Part shown: piece after piece, positions 38,405 to 47,217 of the stretch
Numbering within the stretch: position 1 is the first letter of the stretch
How the letters are laid out: the number at the start of each line of letters is the position of its first letter
Assembly: GCF_000828635.1 (NCBI RefSeq)
Contig: NZ_AP012547.1
Span: 434,001-498,000 of the forward strand
Source: Sulfuritalea hydrogenivorans sk43H
GTDB lineage: Bacteria > Pseudomonadota > Gammaproteobacteria > Burkholderiales > Rhodocyclaceae
Length of the DNA stretch: 64,000 nucleotides
Reading direction: 5' to 3'
Made by a program: the position numbers and the translations under genes
The notes under the pieces: model-generated
Database searches by the model: none
What the model was told of the DNA's origin: nothing
What the model saw: the letters and a program-made list of their open reading frames with translations, nothing else

Positions 38405-40654
38405 TCACTTAACCGTGCCCTGCAGGACCTGCAGATCATGTTCGCCAATGATGAGTTGAACGCCCGGAAGGCCGTCATCCGCCATGCCTAATGCCAAATG
38501 GACGAGTTGCATGAGGTCATCTCTGCTGGGCGACGCGGAGTGTCCGGGCGGATGGCTGTGCCATTCACCGATGTAGCCGACGATTCCTGCGGTTCGCCGC
38601 GACGCTTCATTGACAGCCTCCGCCAATCCGGCAATGCCGCGCTCGAAGGAACCCGGACTGGACTTACTGTCGGGCGGGGCCGGAAAGCCCGCGACAACCA
38701 CGACGGCACCGATGTTGAAGTCGTAGTACCCGAGCAACACGCCGCCAGTTTCGTTGGGGAAACCTTTCGTGCGCCGGTCTCGCAGCTGGTGCTCTACGCC
38801 AGCGTCGATGAACAGGTCGAACTCGCCAAGCTCCATGCATTGTTCCGACACGACGACCACATCGTGTACTTCGACCACGCCGCGAGTGGGGTCGCGTTGC
38901 CACACACGAATCAATGCGTCCTCACGCGCCGCCGCCATCGGAATCTGCTCGGCCAACGTGCTGGCTTGGCCCATGATCCGCGAATACGGCATGACCATCG
39001 AGATGTCCCGGCAGCTCGCGCCACTCCAGAACGAACTCGCGTTGCCGGCAAGGTGATCCTTTCCCCAATCTTCCTGAATCAACGCGCGGTAGTACTGCGC
39101 TTCCAGGGTGCGCAGGCGAACCAGTCGCCGCGCATCCTCGGCAAGCAGCACGGACGCGTTACCGTTCGGGGTGATGAAGACTGAGATGTGCCTGGCGAAC
39201 GTATCGATGGCGCTCGCTGCGCGCGGGTATTCAAGGGAGGTAGAGACGTCGACCGCCAGCTTTGCTGCCGTCAACGCATTGGTAACCGACTCTTGCGTGA
39301 AGTCGCTGGCATCGGCATTTAGAGGAATGATCTCGGTCGCACCATGCATCACCGCAGCATGCAACTCGGCTACGACCGCAGTCTTGGATTCGCCGATATG
39401 CTGGGTGTAAGCCGTATGCCGCGACAAGTTGTGCGGTTTGATGTGGTCTTTGTCGATGACCGTCCAGCGACCCCATCCGCTGCGGCCCCACAGGTTGAGA
39501 ATTGCACTGCCGAGAGAACCGGCGCCGATCATCACTCCAGTCGGGCCTTCCTCGGCAATACCGGACTGCTTTCTGGCCGCTGCCGCGTCGTTTCGGTTCA
39601 GCACGTCCATCGGGAAGATCTTTTGCGAGCGCCACTGGGTTGTCATATGGTCGTTCATTACGTCTTTGAAGTACCGCTTTTCATGCAGCAGCAGTGCTCC
39701 AATCGCGACTCCAAGTTCCAATGCGCCAGTCAGCACAAAAAACGCCCGTTGGCTGGTCCCCACAGGTTCAGCCCCCACAGTCCTGCATACGGGAACGTGC
39801 AGCAGAACGACGGTCCAGCTGTCCTCGGCGGAGACAGCGACACCGGCGTCGCCAACCCGTTCCTGCATCGCTGTCCGCAGAGCGGAAACGAAATCGGTTC
39901 CTCGCCTCGACAAAATGTCGGCAAGCTGACCCAAGTTCGCCGGGTCGCGCTCCACGAAACCGTGTACTACTGGTGGCAGGACTAACTCGATGGGTGCCGC
40001 AGTGCCAGTTTTTGGTGCCGTGTCTTTCGGTATCGCTTCCAGGAAACAGGTGAAGCCCTTGTCGGGACGCTCCGGGCTTCGGGCGATCACAAAGCGATGT
40101 AACGGGCTCTCTCGAAGCTCCACGAGATTCCAAGGTAAGACGAGCTCGTACTTGGTCGCGAAGAAAAGATGCTCGACCGGCTGGTCCGCTGGATGCAGTT
40201 CGCCCCTGGCGCTCTTCTCAAGCCACCATTGAATCCGGCGTAGAAAGCTTTGCGGCGTCCATGTGCGCATCACGGTTGCAGTCGGCTCGAAGTGCAGGCA
40301 CAGACTCGCCGGAGCGCCAGGGACGCCCTGATTCTGGTGCATCAGGATCGGAAAATCCTTGCGTAGCGCCAGAACCTCCACCAGTTGCTTCGGGTTGTCG
40401 GGAACGCACAGGGCCAAGCGCTCGCGATAGTTGATGCCGTAAGTATTCTTTGGCGGCACCCCATCGCACTCGACCTCGACGATGAGACACTCAAGCTTGG
40501 CCGTACTGCCCTCAGCGTGCTGCAGAAGTTGGACCACCTCATAGTCACGCTGTCGCGTGACTGCGTCGAGCAGCGCTCGCGCACGCGGAATTGTTAGTGA
40601 CTCAGCGTCCTGGACTTCGCTGACGTTGACGAGTTCGTGATACTCCTCGGCCAT
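38405..40654 (-). CDS. E2-E1(ThiF)-JAB triple-fusion ubiquitin-like conjugation protein
   Basis: A 749-residue single chain. Residues ~25-170 resemble prokaryotic E2-like domains, with candidate Cys119 (ASLCLHFEP) before TWTPQSFLRRIQWWLEKSARGELH. Residues ~370-560 are an E1/ThiF adenylating fold: GAGSLG (377-382), Asp401 (VIDKD), Arg412, with Cys548 a candidate transfer Cys. Residues ~610-749 are a JAB/JAMM isopeptidase with Glu635, His699-x-His701 and Asp712 (HxHPxG...SxxD), so all metal ligands are present. It would activate, transfer and remove a ubiquitin-like modifier or protein C-terminus. No separate Ubl gene was found. The start overlaps the MBL1 stop as TGATG. Compare CBASS Cap2 (E2-E1) and Cap3 (JAB). 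Confidence 0.88.
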   Translation of the reverse strand: MAEEYHELVNVSEVQDAESLTIPRARALLDAVTRQRDYEVVQLLQHAEGSTAKLECLIVEVECDGVPPKNTYGINYRERLALCVPDNPKQLVEVLALRKDFPILMHQNQGVPGAPASLCLHFEPTATVMRTWTPQSFLRRIQWWLEKSARGELHPADQPVEHLFFATKYELVLPWNLVELRESPLHRFVIARSPERPDKGFTCFLEAIPKDTAPKTGTAAPIELVLPPVVHGFVERDPANLGQLADILSRRGTDFVSALRTAMQERVGDAGVAVSAEDSWTVVLLHVPVCRTVGAEPVGTSQRAFFVLTGALELGVAIGALLLHEKRYFKDVMNDHMTTQWRSQKIFPMDVLNRNDAAAARKQSGIAEEGPTGVMIGAGSLGSAILNLWGRSGWGRWTVIDKDHIKPHNLSRHTAYTQHIGESKTAVVAELHAAVMHGATEIIPLNADASDFTQESVTNALTAAKLAVDVSTSLEYPRAASAIDTFARHISVFITPNGNASVLLAEDARRLVRLRTLEAQYYRALIQEDWGKDHLAGNASSFWSGASCRDISMVMPYSRIMGQASTLAEQIPMAAAREDALIRVWQRDPTRGVVEVHDVVVVSEQCMELGEFDLFIDAGVEHQLRDRRTKGFPNETGGVLLGYYDFNIGAVVVVAGFPAPPDSKSSPGSFERGIAGLAEAVNEASRRTAGIVGYIGEWHSHPPGHSASPSRDDLMQLVHLALGMADDGLPGVQLIIGEHDLQVLQGTVK

Positions 40655-41805
40655 CAGCCCGCCCGGGGAGGTGTCGACAAGACAATCGCCGGTGCGCCGA
40701 TGGACCCCGAGCGCTTCCAGGTAACCCCGCCCCTCGTGATCTCGAAGGCGATCGGCTCCGGCTTGTTGGCGTTGGGCTCTTCCATCGTGACGAGGAACTT
40801 GCGGCCTCCAACCTCTTTCAGGTAGCGCTCATAGGCTCTGCGGGCCTGGATGTGAGGCGGCTGTATCTGGGTGTACGAATCCTTCATGTCCGGGATCGGT
40901 TTGCTGCAGCTAACAATGTACGCATCCTTCTTGCCCTGCAGCAGAAGATCCTTGACCAGCGGCTTGGGCTCAGTCTCTTTCTCGCCCTTCTGGCCTTCTT
41001 CGTTCAGTGCAAGATAGCTGCAGTGATGCGGGATGTTATACAGATCCCAGGCAAGCCGGTCGTCGTTCTTGTGATACCTCGTCGTCTTGACGATGTCCTC
41101 GATCTCCTCCCACGTGGCATCGCCGACCTCAAGGTAGTCATAGTGCGCGCCGTCGGCGCGGAAGCGCACATTGAAGACCAGCGATGCTCGGTTGCGAATG
41201 ATGTCTCCGTCATCGCAGTGCTTGATGAATGGCGAGTGGCAAAAGAACTCGACGCCGTCGGCCGCAAGCGAAAACCCTGGAACGATAGTGCCGGCATCGA
41301 TGAACAGATGGTCTCGGGCAGAGGCGGGCTCACCGCGCGCCTTCAGAAGAGGCTCCAACCAATCGACCAGCGCCTGCGGCTTCGAGAACACGAGGATGCC
41401 CTTGCCCTCAAGCAGGCGGTGCCGCGCCTCCTGCCGAAGCAAGACGTACTCCTCAGTCTGGTGATCGTTGTCCGCCTCCTCCAGCAGCATGGCGGCAGGA
41501 ACCCAGAGTTCGCGAATTTTGATGCGGCCTTCGCCGTGATATTTCTTGGCATGCTGCAGTTCGAAGAAATCGGTACTGCCCTGGATGTGGTCCAGATCCG
41601 CATGGGTGAAGGCGACGACATCAAAGTAATCGCAGTCAGCCTTCTTCAAGTCGTCCTTGAGGCGAGCCTTGAGGTCAATTTCTGGGGTATCGGCGTCTTC
41701 GGCCTTGTCCCGATGGCAGAAATCGAAAAGAACCCGGCGCCCGCCGCACAGAATGATCTGGGTAGTGTCACCGTTGCCGACGGGGTAGAAAATAACTTGG
41801 TGCAT
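40654..41805 (-). CDS. ComEC-like MBL-fold protein 1
   Basis: 383 residues from ATG 41805 (a TTG eight codons upstream is possible). Metallo-beta-lactamase fold with intact ligands: His68-x-Asp70-x-Asp72-His73 (THADLDHIQG), and a downstream NIPHHCSYLAL. The N-terminal MHQVIFYPVGNGDTTQI is typical of ComEC-like hydrolases. The C-terminus ends in a Gly (TPPRAG), which makes it a possible substrate for the adjoining E1. It is immediately upstream of the triple-fusion gene and overlaps it by one base. Confidence 0.82.
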   Translation of the reverse strand: MHQVIFYPVGNGDTTQIILCGGRRVLFDFCHRDKAEDADTPEIDLKARLKDDLKKADCDYFDVVAFTHADLDHIQGSTDFFELQHAKKYHGEGRIKIRELWVPAAMLLEEADNDHQTEEYVLLRQEARHRLLEGKGILVFSKPQALVDWLEPLLKARGEPASARDHLFIDAGTIVPGFSLAADGVEFFCHSPFIKHCDDGDIIRNRASLVFNVRFRADGAHYDYLEVGDATWEEIEDIVKTTRYHKNDDRLAWDLYNIPHHCSYLALNEEGQKGEKETEPKPLVKDLLLQGKKDAYIVSCSKPIPDMKDSYTQIQPPHIQARRAYERYLKEVGGRKFLVTMEEPNANKPEPIAFEITRGGVTWKRSGSIGAPAIVLSTPPRAG

Positions 41806-41925
41806 ATCTGCCACGATTAGCCCTTTCAAGGTGGCAGATGAAAATTTAGCACTCGGCCACGAAGAGTGCTAATCCGCACTATATATGTGGTCTTACTGTT
41901 TTTCAACACACAATATGCAATTCGT

Positions 41926-42480
41926 CTACAGGTTCCGGGGCGATTCACATGGCTCTGTGCCCGGCATCTTCACAACCATCCATCCCGCCTTCAAGGCTCT
42001 GGCATCCACCAAAGCGTGGTGCTGCTCGCCATGCAACTGGTGGTATGTCGCTATGACCCTACTAAGGATTTGATCCACTCCGCTCAGGTCGAGAATGTGC
42101 TGCACCATCCTGCCGATGAGATTGAATTCAACCGTCCACGCCCGTTCGCCGGGCGGTCGCGTCGGAAACAGCAAGAGGAAGTGGTCCCAGTCCCATGATG
42201 AGTCTGCGATCATTTGAATTTGGCACTGCCGATTACCGTCACGCACGGTATCCAGCCAAGTTTCAATCCGAACCGCCGTTGCCGCCTTGGTCAGTACCTC
42301 CGGGGCATGCCGACCGAACAGCGACAGTACGTTCTTCTTGACGAAGTCGGAGCTGCCGTTCAGGTTGGCATCCGAGATTTCAATGTACAGTTCGGCATCG
42401 CTATCAGCGACCACCAGCCCGATGGATAACAAGCTGGAAGCGGGCGAAAGATTTGTAAACTCGCAGTCATAAAAGACCAT
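41926..42480 (-). CDS. DEDDh 3'-5' exonuclease-like protein
   Basis: 184 residues from ATG 42480, chosen because of GGGGAG seven bases upstream; an ATG at 42546 adds 22 residues. Asp5-x-Glu7 (YDCEFT) opens an RNase H-fold exonuclease domain and HHALVDARALKAGW supplies the terminal His and Asp of a DEDDh site. It would trim DNA or RNA 3' ends. It lies 120 bp before the MBL1 start on the same strand and is probably part of the accessory module. Confidence 0.75.
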   Translation of the reverse strand: MVFYDCEFTNLSPASSLLSIGLVVADSDAELYIEISDANLNGSSDFVKKNVLSLFGRHAPEVLTKAATAVRIETWLDTVRDGNRQCQIQMIADSSWDWDHFLLLFPTRPPGERAWTVEFNLIGRMVQHILDLSGVDQILSRVIATYHQLHGEQHHALVDARALKAGWMVVKMPGTEPCESPRNL

Positions 42481-42697
42481 GACAGGCTCCCCGCTTGATG
42501 GAGGATCCGGCGGCAAGTCCAGCAAGTCGAAGTCAGGTCGGGCCATGTTCTAGCAGGACGCCAAAGAACGGGCTTTGCGATTGTCCGAATTCATTGAAAC
42601 AGCAGCAAGATAAGCACTCACCGGTCGATCTACCTTTCAGGGAAATACGATGTCTCCCGCCAGATCTTCTCGAGTAGCCCATGAGCGGGGCAGCTAT

Positions 42698-43351
42698 TCA
42701 CGTCAGGTTGTCCCAATCCTGGACATGGTAACTAGGCGGCGGATTCAGAACGCCCCACACCTTCTGGATTCCGGCGGCGGCAAACGCGGCGGCAAAGAGC
42801 ATGGGGCCGTCAACTACGACCGTTTCGCCGGTGCGAATGTTTTCCACCGTCACCTCGGCCTCGTCGGTATGGAAATCGCGCACAACGGAAACCGAGAAGC
42901 TCTCCCGTTTCGGAAGCGCGCGTGGGCGCGGCAACGACGTGCCGGTCATCTGTTCGAGCACGATCAGCATATGCTTGTTGGCCAGTCCGGCAAACGGCCT
43001 TCGTGGAAACTCGCAGCCGGTGTCTGCCGCGACAAACAAAGCGAGCGCGGCCGATCGGCTGATACCCGCCCGGCAATGAATGATCAGGTCCAGATACTCA
43101 GAATCGGCGTGAAGCCGGCGCACAAAGCGGATCACCTGGTCGGCGTGCGACGGATCGAACAGCGTCCAGCGCGTTTCGGTCTCGGCTCCCGGATCGACGT
43201 CGTGAAACACCAGTCGGAGAATCACGTCCTCGTGGAACGCGAGCGCCGCCGGATCCGCCTCCGGCTCGGTGATCGAAATGACCGCCAGGTCGTTTCTGGC
43301 CGGAAGGGATTCCGCCTTGAGGCGGGAAATGAAATCAACCGATCGAATCAT
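42698..43351 (-). CDS. Tyrosine/dual-specificity phosphatase-like protein
   Basis: 217 residues from ATG 43351 with a GGAGAGAG site. The catalytic P-loop IHCRAGISRSAAL (CX5R plus the following Ser) lies near residues 92-104, and a candidate general-acid Asp comes earlier (VFHDVDPG). The C-terminal part is an extra domain without a clear match. It probably dephosphorylates Tyr or Ser/Thr residues. Same strand and spacing as the neighbouring accessory genes. Confidence 0.8.
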   Translation of the reverse strand: MIRSVDFISRLKAESLPARNDLAVISITEPEADPAALAFHEDVILRLVFHDVDPGAETETRWTLFDPSHADQVIRFVRRLHADSEYLDLIIHCRAGISRSAALALFVAADTGCEFPRRPFAGLANKHMLIVLEQMTGTSLPRPRALPKRESFSVSVVRDFHTDEAEVTVENIRTGETVVVDGPMLFAAAFAAAGIQKVWGVLNPPPSYHVQDWDNLT

Positions 43352-43456
43352 GGCTCTCTCCGGTTCGTGGAGTGAATAGGTTGGGTTTGATATCGTTCAT
43401 ACAATGCCGAGGATGGTCTTCAAGGAAAGCAACGCATTCCAGTGAACGCACGGCCT

Positions 43457-43786
43457 TCACAATCTCATCGGCTGCAACACGTACGTCTTGCTGTTCACAA
43501 TATTCCCGGCTTGATCGACCTCAGGCCCCCACCCCAGCGTATGCAGGGCTTCCGCGAGGATTCGCGAAGCCGCTTGTTTATCGGCTCCCTTGGGAATACG
43601 AAAAGTCGGCAGCAGCAACTCCAGCTCGCCGGATATGCGGGGCGCCAGGAACAGGCCGTCTGGCGTAGCGCACAACAGGCCGTACTCGCCTCGCCCTTCG
43701 ATGCCCTTGATGTCGAAGATCACGCGCCCATACCACGGACTGTCTTCGCGCGTTTCGAACGCTACGCTGTCTATCCTAAAAGTCAT
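43457..43786 (-). CDS. Hypothetical protein of the accessory module
   Basis: 109 residues from ATG 43786 with AGGAGG upstream. It is beta-rich (GRVIFDIKGIEGRGEYGLLCATPDGLFLAPRISGELELLLP) and has no recognised family. It lies between the two-TM protein (40 bp upstream) and the phosphatase gene on the same strand. Confidence 0.6.
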   Translation of the reverse strand: MTFRIDSVAFETREDSPWYGRVIFDIKGIEGRGEYGLLCATPDGLFLAPRISGELELLLPTFRIPKGADKQAASRILAEALHTLGWGPEVDQAGNIVNSKTYVLQPMRL

Positions 43787-43826
43787 GATGCTCTTTGCCT
43801 CCTGAAATCTTGGCAGTTTCCCCTCG

Positions 43827-44120
43827 TCATGATCGATTCCCCCAAAAGCCGCTCGCCCGGAAAAGAACGACCCATGCCCGGACCGATGCGACAGCCCCGA
43901 GTACCGCGCCGGCGATCAACAACCCTTCACCGATGATTCGCAGGGAGATCGATGCCGGTTCCGCCATCGTGTTCCCGATCGCGATGGCGCCAGCGCCGGT
44001 CAACAGCATCACCACGCTGACCGCCATCGAACGCAACAATTGGGGCATCACCTTTTGGAAGGGAGCACACCCGGCCCGAAAGCCTTCGGTGAAGTTGGTG
44101 ATCTCTTTGCGGACCATCAT
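43827..44120 (-). CDS. Small two-TM membrane protein coupled to the AAA ATPase
   Basis: 97 residues from ATG 44120, overlapping the ATPase stop as TGATG. Two hydrophobic helices are visible (SMAVSVVMLLTGAGAIAIG and IIGEGLLIAGAVLGAVASVRA). No known family. A membrane anchor or pore for the ATPase is a reasonable inference from the overlap. Confidence 0.6.
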   Translation of the reverse strand: MMVRKEITNFTEGFRAGCAPFQKVMPQLLRSMAVSVVMLLTGAGAIAIGNTMAEPASISLRIIGEGLLIAGAVLGAVASVRAWVVLFRASGFWGNRS

Positions 44121-46303
44121 CAACTCACCCGCAGCAGCGGGCCCTCATCCACTTTTGAGCGATGCTTCGCCTTGACCTCCAGTTCCAACTGAGTCAGCCA
44201 CGCTTCCGGCGACAGCTCTTCGCCCAGCAACAGGCATTGCCGCTTCACCGTCGCAAAGTCCCCCGGCGTCAGGTCCAGCATGAACGCCAACCGCTCCTCG
44301 TAGGCCGATTGCCGTTTCTCCGCAATTGGCTTGCCGCGCAGCCCGGTTTCGTTGAGGAACATCGCCCAGCGCTGCTCCAGGGTCAGCGGCAGGAACTCCA
44401 GCTTGAAGGTGAAGCGCCGCAGCGCCGCCACATCCACCTGGCTAAACAGGTTCGTGGTGCAGATGAAGATTTCCTCGAAGCGCTCCATCCTCTGCAAGAG
44501 TTCATTGACCGTACTCACCTCCCAGCCATGCTCGCTGCGCGAGCGGTCGCGCAGGAAGGAATCCGCCTCATCCAGAAGAAGGATCGCTCCTTCTTCTTCG
44601 GCCTCATCGAAAGCCTCGGCAATGCGCTTCTCGGACTCCCCCAGATACTTGTCGAAAAGCTGGGAGGCGTGCTTGATCAGGATCGGCTTGCCCAGTTCCA
44701 GTGCCACATGCTCGGCGAACTGGGTCTTGCCTGTGCCAGGCAGACCATACAGGCACAAGCTTCCCTGCGGCCGGCGCTTCAAGGCTTGGAGTATCTGGGC
44801 GGGACCGAAGCGTCCCGCGGCATGGATGTAGTCCAGGCTGTAGCGGGTCACCGGGATCCGCGCCTCGTCCTTGCCCCGACGCGCCAGCGCCTTCTGGCTG
44901 CGCGTGGTGGCCACCAGCAGATCCCGGGCAAAGATCTTGCGGGAACGGCCCGCCGTCATCGTTGCCAGAGTCCGGGCACAGGCCAGTTGCTGGGCCGACA
45001 GTCCCTCCAACTTCGCCAGTTCCGCCTTGTGGCACTTTGCCAGCGGCAGCGACTCGATCATCGATTCAACCAGGGCCAGGCGGTCGGCTCGGGTGCCCTT
45101 CAAGGCCTCGGCATGGAACAGGAAGCGGGTCAGGGTGTCCCGATGCAGCCGTTTCGCTTCATGGGTGAGCCACAGGGTCGGCACCGGATTCTCCGCCAGC
45201 AGGCGCTCATCCAGGGGCCGAGCCTCCTCGTCCTCGTCGGTCAGCCCCAGAAAGAAGGCAAAGCCATCCGGCAAGGCCCGCGACAATACGGCCTGGGCCT
45301 TCTCGACGACCAGTACGACGCGTCCCGGTCGCCGGGCGAGCAGGCGTTGCGCCACCATCACGGCGGCGGGCCGGTCCTTCTCCGGAATGTCGGCGGCCAG
45401 GGTATAGGCGCCGCCGGCGATGGCCTGGACCAGACCATGGGCGAGGCGTTTCTTGTCGACCGAGGACTTGCCATGCACCAGCACGTTGATGCCAGGTTCG
45501 CGGCGCGCCAGCAGAACCACTAGGATTTCGCGGTCGTCGGCGGGCAGGCGTGCCGCGCCCCCGGAAGAGTCTTTCAGAGCGAGGGCTTGCAGGAGGCCTT
45601 CCTCGAAGCGGGTGCCGGTCTTGACGAGCAACTCCATCCAGAACTCGGACATCCTGGGGACGCCTTCCTTGGCATACAGCAATCCCGACCCGGCGAGTCG
45701 TCCCGTGGCCGACAGCGCCCCGGCGAGGGACTCGGCATCCAGATCAAGCAGGGTCTGCCAGAACAGGGGGCGGCTCCAGCGCTGCTCGGAGAACATCCGG
45801 GTGAAGAGCTGCGCCGCCGGGACTACCGTATAGACCAAGGCGTAGGCCATGACCCGGGTTTGCGCCGGGGAGAATTCCAGCAGACGGGCTAAGAGCGCCA
45901 GCCGGCCACCCGGGGTGATTTCCTCGGGAAAATCGTCCATCGTCAACCCCTCGCGTTGACGTGCCAGGCACTCGGCACAGGCGTTACGGTAGGTATCCTC
46001 GCTGTTCTTCAGGGCGGTGTGCAGTTCCATGCCTTCGGCCATGCGCCGGGCCAGATCGGCTGACAGGGCCATGGGTACTTGGCCGCGCAGGGTATCGATG
46101 AGGTCGAGTACCGCATCGTGTGCGCCGTAGCGGGTACGGACGCTGGCCAATGTGGCTTCAATCTCGTCGGGCCACTCGAGGATGTCGGCGACGGTGGCGT
46201 AGTGGGCGGCGAACAGCAGCGGCTCGGAGAAGAGGACCGCGAGGGTGACCGGCGTGGTGCCGACGCGCAGCGGGCCGAGGACGACATCGGGGAGGTGGGC
46301 CAT
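44120..46303 (-). CDS. Tandem AAA ATPase with a degenerate first P-loop
   Basis: 727 residues. A degenerate phosphate loop, VLVHGKSSVDKKRLA, near residue 276 marks an inactive first AAA-like domain. The second domain, from about residue 510, has an intact Walker A (YGLPGTGKTQFAEH), Walker B (ILLLDEADSFL) and sensor-1 region (IFICTTNLFSQVD). The N-terminal 250 residues are helical, and a small C-terminal lid follows. Likely an ATP-driven remodelling motor for a membrane partner. It is the first gene of the minus-strand accessory run. Confidence 0.75.
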   Translation of the reverse strand: MAHLPDVVLGPLRVGTTPVTLAVLFSEPLLFAAHYATVADILEWPDEIEATLASVRTRYGAHDAVLDLIDTLRGQVPMALSADLARRMAEGMELHTALKNSEDTYRNACAECLARQREGLTMDDFPEEITPGGRLALLARLLEFSPAQTRVMAYALVYTVVPAAQLFTRMFSEQRWSRPLFWQTLLDLDAESLAGALSATGRLAGSGLLYAKEGVPRMSEFWMELLVKTGTRFEEGLLQALALKDSSGGAARLPADDREILVVLLARREPGINVLVHGKSSVDKKRLAHGLVQAIAGGAYTLAADIPEKDRPAAVMVAQRLLARRPGRVVLVVEKAQAVLSRALPDGFAFFLGLTDEDEEARPLDERLLAENPVPTLWLTHEAKRLHRDTLTRFLFHAEALKGTRADRLALVESMIESLPLAKCHKAELAKLEGLSAQQLACARTLATMTAGRSRKIFARDLLVATTRSQKALARRGKDEARIPVTRYSLDYIHAAGRFGPAQILQALKRRPQGSLCLYGLPGTGKTQFAEHVALELGKPILIKHASQLFDKYLGESEKRIAEAFDEAEEEGAILLLDEADSFLRDRSRSEHGWEVSTVNELLQRMERFEEIFICTTNLFSQVDVAALRRFTFKLEFLPLTLEQRWAMFLNETGLRGKPIAEKRQSAYEERLAFMLDLTPGDFATVKRQCLLLGEELSPEAWLTQLELEVKAKHRSKVDEGPLLRVS

Positions 46304-46915
46304 GATCAGTGTGCCTTTTTCGGTTCAGGTGAGGTATTCAAAATTGGCGCGACTCGATCCCATCGTTCTTGCCATTTTTGACGCGAGGTCGAGCCGAACA
46401 ACCTGTCTAATGAGCGAACAATCCAGTCTCGGATCACGGGCACATTCGGTGGCCTTGATGTCATCGCACAGATGGCAGGAGTGCAAATCGCGGTACCCGC
46501 GGATGGACCGGCAACCGGCCTCAAGTCGGTCGGACTCGTCAGCAAAATCGACAATGGCGATGTGGGCGAATGCGCTACGCACGGTCAGAGACCCCTTGAC
46601 AATGGTTGGCACAAGCTTAGTGGTTCAGTGGCTCGCCACGTGAGCCACTGGATTCGTCGTTGACGAATGGACTTATTGCGCGCGGCGGCCTTGGATGCCG
46701 TCAATCAACTACCGCGCGCCGATACCACTCCGACTACTACAGTCTTGCCACTTAAAAAGAAGCACATCGTTACTATGCCGATCTGATTTCTAGGGATATC
46801 CTTGGCACCAGCTTTGCTGGCGTGCAGTGATTACGTGCCCGACGCGTATCATCGATACCTCACTGCACAACATTGAGCTAGCATAGCGGTCACTACACCC
46901 TCGATGGAGTTCGCC
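46304..46915. other. Intergenic region between AAA ATPase and HTH gene
   Basis: About 610 bp without a convincing gene. Two short minus-strand frames start at TTG or GTG (46554, 46612) and lack ribosome sites. The region probably holds the divergent promoters for the ATPase operon and the HTH gene, but no clear consensus was seen. Confidence 0.4.
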
Positions 46916-47134
46916 ATGGCCCGAAAGCAGAAACTTGATTTTTCCGACATCGCTACCACGCGAAAGAAAGCCAATCTCAGTCAGGTGGATTTCTGGGCAC
47001 GTTATGGCGTCACGCAGTCGACCAGTTCCCGCTACGAAACCGGCCGCACTATTCCGAAGCCGCTGGCGATCCTGTTATGGCTTCACCAGTCAGGGAAGGT
47101 GACGGACAAGGATCTGGCCGAAGCGTTGAAGTAA
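46916..47134 (+). CDS. Small XRE-like HTH protein
   Basis: 72 residues from ATG 46916 (GGAG upstream). The helix-turn-helix ANLSQVDFWARYGVTQSTSSRYETGRTIP matches Cro/C1-type regulators, with a short helical C-terminus. It may be the regulator of the surrounding accessory genes or an antitoxin without its toxin. It is divergent from the AAA operon. Confidence 0.75.
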   Translation: MARKQKLDFSDIATTRKKANLSQVDFWARYGVTQSTSSRYETGRTIPKPLAILLWLHQSGKVTDKDLAEALK

Positions 47135-47217
47135 TCCGTAATGGCTACGGTTCGAGTGACGGAAGGCCGTCACGGAACCCCGTCTTGTCGCTGCGCTCTG
47201 CCGGGTCGCCTATCGAG

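Noticed and set aside
42650-43375. Plus-strand open frame across the phosphatase gene
   Set aside because: It is the antisense shadow of a gene with a clear CX5R active site.
46304-46612. Small minus-strand frames starting at 46554 and 46612
   Set aside because: They begin with TTG or GTG, lack ribosome sites and overlap each other; left as intergenic.
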